From contig JAFGHN010000144.1 in assembly GCA_016930115.1 (NCBI GenBank), positions 1 to 10,455 on the forward strand: a stretch of 10,455 nucleotides of DNA, written 5' to 3'. The stretch's first letter is position 1. Every line of letters starts with the position of its first letter. The notes beneath the pieces were generated by a model that was not told the origin of the DNA, did no database searches, and was given only the letters and a program-made list of their open reading frames with translations. Shown here piece by piece: positions 7,129-10,455 of this stretch. A program made the position numbers and the translations under genes. Source of the stretch: Spirochaetales bacterium. GTDB taxonomy: Bacteria > Spirochaetota > Spirochaetia > ARS1246.

Positions 7129-9092
7129 GCCCGGCGCGCAAAGTCGTCGATCACACGGAACAGTTGCTTCGTGGTCGAATTGATGAGCTCACAGGCTTTG
7201 TTGGGACAGGCGGCGACGCAGGCGCCGCACCCCTGGCAGACGGCCTGGTTCACCACGGATATCCCGGTGTATTCGTTCATCACGCGTGCCCCGTAGGGAC
7301 AGGTTTCGATACAGATCCCGCAGCCGCTGCAGATATCAGTTTGCACCTCGGCAATCAGAGGATCGGCGATGAGGGTTTCATTGGCAAACATCGTCTGAAT
7401 CTTGCCGGCGGTCGCCAGGGCCTGTGAAACGGTGTCGGTGATATCCTTTGGCGATTGCGCGCAACCCGCGAGGAAAACACCTTTTGTGGAGCTCTCGACG
7501 GGATAGAGCTTTATATGCGCCTCCGTGAGGAAACCGTCGCCGTCGACGGTGACATTCATCTTCTTCACCAGATCGTGAATACCGCTCGCCGGTTCCATTG
7601 CCAGCGCCAGCACCACAAGGTCGGCCTCGATTTCAAGCGCATGACCGCTCAGCGTGTCCGCCGTCAGCACTTTGAGGAGATCACCCTCTTCAAAGACCTT
7701 GGCCACCCGGCCGCGGATATACAAAAGATGCTCCTCCTCCATACCTTTTTGAACAAACTCTTCAAAATCCCGGCTGTCCGAGCGGATGTCCATGTAGGAG
7801 ATGTACGCGGTCCCGTCCTCCACCTGTTGTCTGTACAGCCTCGCCTGTTTGGCGGTGTACATACAGCAAGCCCGGGAGCAGTACGCTTTGTGGCGCTCCG
7901 GGTCACGGGAGCCCGCGCATTGGATGAACACCACGCTTTTGGGAACCTCGCCGTCGGAGGGTCGGAGGATTTTCCCGCCCGTCGGCCCCTTGGGGTCGAG
8001 CATCCGTTCAAAGGCCATGGCGTCGACTACATCGGGGATTTTCCCGCCTCCGTATTCAGGCAGATTGGCGGGGCTGTACAGATCGTAGCCCGTCGCCATC
8101 ACAACGGCGCCGACAGATTCTTCCTGTGTCGAGCTGATCGCACCCAGGTCGATAGCGGCCTCGGGACACACATCGGCGCAAAGCCCGCAGCCGTCTTTGG
8201 TGCCTTCGTTGAAGTGAAGGCAATCTCTCCGTCCTATGACCGGCAGCTGCCGTTCGTCGTCCCGGTTAAGCCTGAAAACCGCTCCGCGCCGGGTGAGCCC
8301 CCGGTTAAACTCATCAGGCACCAAGACCGGGCAGACATCGAGACATTTCCCGCAGTTGGTGCAGTTTGCATGGTCGACAAACCGGGGTTGTGTGCGGATG
8401 GTCACTTTGAAATTGCCCACGTAGCCTTCAAGCGCCTCTACTTCCGAGCTGAGATAAACGGTGATATGAGGATGCTCGTGGACCTGGGCTCTCTTCTTAT
8501 CAAGCAGTTCAGAGATTTCCTGAAAGTAGGGAAAAGTCGTGCTGATTTGAGCCGTGTGTCCGCCGATTGCAGGTTCCCGCTCGATGATGATCACATCGTA
8601 CCCCGCATCCGCCAGATCGAGGGCCGCCATGATCCCGGCGATCCCGCCGCCGACAACGCATACCCGTTTCGTCAGATTTATGGTGATTGTCTCCAACGGC
8701 AGGTTCTGGCTGACCTTGTCCAGCGTCCCTTCGATAATGCTTATCGCCTTGGCGGTGGCCGCCGGTTTGTTGTCCGGATGTACCCAGCTGCATTGCTCGC
8801 GGATATTGGCGATTTCAAGCAGATACGGATTCAAACCCACGGAACCGGCGGCTTTGCGAAAGGTGTTTTCGTGCATACGCGGCGAACAGCAGGCAACCAC
8901 CACTCCGTCAAGCTTCTTCTCTGCAATCGCGTCCTTTATCTTCTGCTGTCCGGGATCGGAACACATATAGACGTAATGCTCGGCATGGGTAACCCCGTCC
9001 AATTTCAATGCGCCGGCGACCGCCTGATCAACATCGACGCTCCCCGCGATATTTGATCCGCACCAGCAGACGAACACACCAATCTTTTTCAT
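7125..9092 (-). CDS. hdrA: HdrA-like heterodisulfide reductase subunit A, full length
   Basis: Complete HdrA-type protein (655 residues), the flavin subunit of soluble Hdr complexes. Domains: N-terminal HdrA domain 1-130 (Cys9, Cys11, Cys44, CCSPRMHE at 68-75, IREQCSWVH at 97-105); thioredoxin-reductase-like FAD fold beginning with VVGGGIAGIMAAL at 146-158; inserted ferredoxin (Cys244/247/250/254 and Cys291/302/305/309); noncubane-spaced motif Cys392, Cys405, Cys409/410; C-terminal 2x[4Fe-4S] ferredoxin (Cys588/591/594/598 and Cys619/622/625/629). The length matches canonical HdrA of methanogens. One oddity: where gene 1 of this operon has FPTLDCAQC, this protein has FPYFQEISELLDKK, so that cysteine pair is missing. 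The ATG at 9092 overlaps the upstream stop by four bases and has only a weak Shine-Dalgarno, suggesting translational coupling. It directly precedes hdrC and hdrB and is the most likely HdrA partner of that pair. Confidence 0.95.
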   Translation of the reverse strand: MKKIGVFVCWCGSNIAGSVDVDQAVAGALKLDGVTHAEHYVYMCSDPGQQKIKDAIAEKKLDGVVVACCSPRMHENTFRKAAGSVGLNPYLLEIANIREQCSWVHPDNKPAATAKAISIIEGTLDKVSQNLPLETITINLTKRVCVVGGGIAGIMAALDLADAGYDVIIIEREPAIGGHTAQISTTFPYFQEISELLDKKRAQVHEHPHITVYLSSEVEALEGYVGNFKVTIRTQPRFVDHANCTNCGKCLDVCPVLVPDEFNRGLTRRGAVFRLNRDDERQLPVIGRRDCLHFNEGTKDGCGLCADVCPEAAIDLGAISSTQEESVGAVVMATGYDLYSPANLPEYGGGKIPDVVDAMAFERMLDPKGPTGGKILRPSDGEVPKSVVFIQCAGSRDPERHKAYCSRACCMYTAKQARLYRQQVEDGTAYISYMDIRSDSRDFEEFVQKGMEEEHLLYIRGRVAKVFEEGDLLKVLTADTLSGHALEIEADLVVLALAMEPASGIHDLVKKMNVTVDGDGFLTEAHIKLYPVESSTKGVFLAGCAQSPKDITDTVSQALATAGKIQTMFANETLIADPLIAEVQTDICSGCGICIETCPYGARVMNEYTGISVVNQAVCQGCGACVAACPNKACELINSTTKQLFRVIDDFARRA

Positions 9093-10455
9093 GCGCGGCC
9101 CCGCTGTCTCATACCCGATAGGAACATCTGGACCCTGCTCGCCGCGGCGCTGCCCTGGGCGCTGGTATCTGCTATATCCTTGAGCCCCTGGCAGCAGCCG
9201 GCTATATAAATGCCCCGCTGCTGCGTATCCACCGGCCCAAGTTTGTAGTCTTCTTCCACAAAAAAACCATCTTTGTCGCAGGTGAGCCCGAGTCTGGCGG
9301 CCAGCTCTGCGGCGCCCTCGTTCGGCACCAGCGCCGCCGCTACTACCACCAGATCCGCGGCGATCTCTATTTTCTTCCCAATGAGGGTATCGGCCCCGTG
9401 GACTATCACTTTTCCGTTATCTTCCTGCACCCTGGCAGCCCGGCCGCGTATGTAGATGATTTGCTCTTCGGATACGGACTGCTGGATGAACTGCTCGTAG
9501 CCTTTGCCGGCGGAACGTATATCGATGTAAAAGATGTATACCTGCCCGTCGCGAACCTTGTGTTTGTAGAGCCTTGCGTGTTTTGCCGTGTACATACAGC
9601 ACACCCGGGAGCAGTAGGACTTATGATACTCGGGATTTCGCGAGCCGGCGCACTGTATAAAAACGACGTCTTTCGGCTCTTCGCCGTTGGAGGGACGGAG
9701 CATCGCCCCGCCGGTTGGGCCGGATGCGGAGAGATACCGTTCAAAAGTCAGCCCGTCGATGACGTCAGGGATTTTTCCGCCGCCAAGCTCGGGCATCCTG
9801 CTTTTCCAGTCATAGACGTCGAAACCGGTTGCGACGATGATCGCCCCCACGTTCACCTCGAAGAAGCTCTCCTTCTGCTCATAGTCGATTGCTCCCACCG
9901 GGCACACTTTCGCGCACGCGCCGCACTTTCCGGCGGTCAGGTAACGGCAGCGGTCAGCGTCTATAACCGGTTTGTTCGGGACAGCCTGCGGGGACAAGGT
10001 ATAAATAGCCTTCATCAACCCGGCGTCGCGTTCAAAAGCGGCCTTGCCCTTCGTCGGGCACTTCTGGACGCAGGTACCGCACCCCGTGCACTTATTCCAA
10101 TCGACATAGGTCGCCTTCTGTCGTACCAGCACCGTGTAATCGCCGGCCTCGCCGTCAAGTTTCTCAACTTCACAGCAGGTTTTTAAGGTGATGTTCGGAT
10201 GCTGTCCTGTTTCGACGGTCCTGGGCGTCAGGGTGCATTGCGCGCAGTCGAGAGTCGGAAAAGTTTCGGAGAGCTGCAGCATCCGGCCGCCGATTGAAGG
10301 CAGGCGCTCCACCACTACCACCTGATAACCGGCGTTACCCAGGTCAATCGACGCGGTAATCCCGCAGATGCCGCCGCCGATCACCATCACCCTCCAGTCA
10401 ACCGGGACGCTCTCGAATTGCTCCATAGTACCGAAGGCGGCGGCCTCTATCGCAA
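9089..10455 (-). CDS. hdrA: HdrA-like FAD/iron-sulfur protein, N-terminus cut by window edge
   Basis: HdrA-family flavoprotein, expected to pass electrons between FAD and [4Fe-4S] clusters in a cytoplasmic Hdr-type complex. Counting from the ATG at 10426 (445 residues): a Rossmann FAD motif VIGGGICGITA at 15-25; the HdrA signature FPTLDCAQC with Cys61/Cys64; an inserted ferredoxin domain with Cys113/116/119/123 and Cys160/168/171/175; and the cluster motif Cys259, Cys272, Cys276/277. There is no C-terminal dicluster ferredoxin; the protein ends soon after the FAD fold. The frame stays open upstream of 10426 to the edge (residues AIEAAAFGT), no convincing Shine-Dalgarno precedes that ATG, and the upstream residues resemble the linker that follows the HdrA N-terminal domain. 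I therefore call it partial. The stop overlaps the next gene's start (ATGA). The family is clear. The true start is not, and a short QmoA-like protein starting at 10426 remains possible. Confidence 0.9.
   Translation of the reverse strand, partial: AIEAAAFGTMEQFESVPVDWRVMVIGGGICGITASIDLGNAGYQVVVVERLPSIGGRMLQLSETFPTLDCAQCTLTPRTVETGQHPNITLKTCCEVEKLDGEAGDYTVLVRQKATYVDWNKCTGCGTCVQKCPTKGKAAFERDAGLMKAIYTLSPQAVPNKPVIDADRCRYLTAGKCGACAKVCPVGAIDYEQKESFFEVNVGAIIVATGFDVYDWKSRMPELGGGKIPDVIDGLTFERYLSASGPTGGAMLRPSNGEEPKDVVFIQCAGSRNPEYHKSYCSRVCCMYTAKHARLYKHKVRDGQVYIFYIDIRSAGKGYEQFIQQSVSEEQIIYIRGRAARVQEDNGKVIVHGADTLIGKKIEIAADLVVVAAALVPNEGAAELAARLGLTCDKDGFFVEEDYKLGPVDTQQRGIYIAGCCQGLKDIADTSAQGSAAASRVQMFLSGMRQRGRA

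Noticed and set aside
7455..9056. A 533-codon open frame on the plus strand
   Set aside because: It lies wholly antisense to the full-length HdrA gene, whose cysteine motifs and domains are intact. The plus-strand translation has no recognisable domain and is a by-product of GC-rich codon use.
4905..9605. Near-identical short stretches around 4913-4927, 7853-7867 and 9588-9602 that look like a dispersed repeat
   Set aside because: They encode the conserved CCMYTAK segment of the HdrA cluster motif in three paralogous genes; this is protein homology, not a DNA repeat element.
9398..10186. A 262-codon open frame on the plus strand
   Set aside because: Antisense shadow of the first HdrA gene; no domain, and no ribosome site that I could justify.
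5747..10455. Assignment as the QmoABC complex of sulfate reducers
   Set aside because: Two HdrA-like genes followed by HdrC and HdrB resemble Qmo variants lacking QmoC. However, neither of the first two HdrA proteins has the MvhD-type C-terminal domain expected of QmoB, no APS reductase genes are present, and the operon continues into mvhD and SDH-like genes.

Overview
The window is one minus-strand block of nine tightly packed genes, all read from the right edge to the left edge. No gene-free stretch exceeds about 30 bases, and I see no RNA gene, mobile element, CRISPR array, terminator or promoter inside. Both ends cut through genes, so the operon is longer than the window. Every complete protein is rich in CxxCxxCxxxCP iron-sulfur motifs or CCG motifs, or carries Rossmann FAD motifs. 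This is a soluble flavin and iron-sulfur electron-transfer machine of a strict anaerobe. The DNA looks GC-rich by eye, and several genes have clear Shine-Dalgarno sites. A sulfate-reducing or syntrophic bacterium (Desulfobacterota-like, or possibly an anaerobic Firmicute or Chloroflexi) fits best. That placement is inference from gene content, not from a marker gene.

Layout in transcription order: (1) an HdrA-like flavoprotein whose frame stays open past the right edge (9089-10455); (2) a full HdrA-like protein (7125-9092); (3) HdrC (6580-7128); (4) HdrB (5747-6583); (5) a 1010-residue protein with two HdrA modules in tandem (2715-5747); (6) MvhD (2272-2700); (7) an FrhB/FdhB-like flavin/FeS protein (1117-2265); (8) a soluble SdhB/TfrB-like iron-sulfur protein with a [2Fe-2S] and two [4Fe-4S] sites (337-1098); (9) the first 106 residues of an SdhA/FrdA-like flavoprotein with a long N-terminal extension (1-319). 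The first five genes overlap by 1 to 4 bases (ATGA, TTGA, ATGA, TAATG). The last four are separated by 6 to 18 bases.

Working model (inference): the SdhA/SdhB-like pair exchanges electrons with an organic substrate such as succinate/fumarate or a related acid. The FrhB/FdhB-like protein and MvhD link it to the HdrA modules, where flavin-based electron bifurcation or confurcation could couple it to ferredoxin and to a thiol/disulfide-type or other acceptor at HdrBC. The unusual points are the stoichiometry (three HdrA-type polypeptides with four FAD modules for one HdrBC pair), the tandem HdrA fusion, and the direct linkage of an Hdr/MvhD module to a fumarate-reductase-like pair without any visible membrane anchor, hydrogenase or formate dehydrogenase catalytic subunit.
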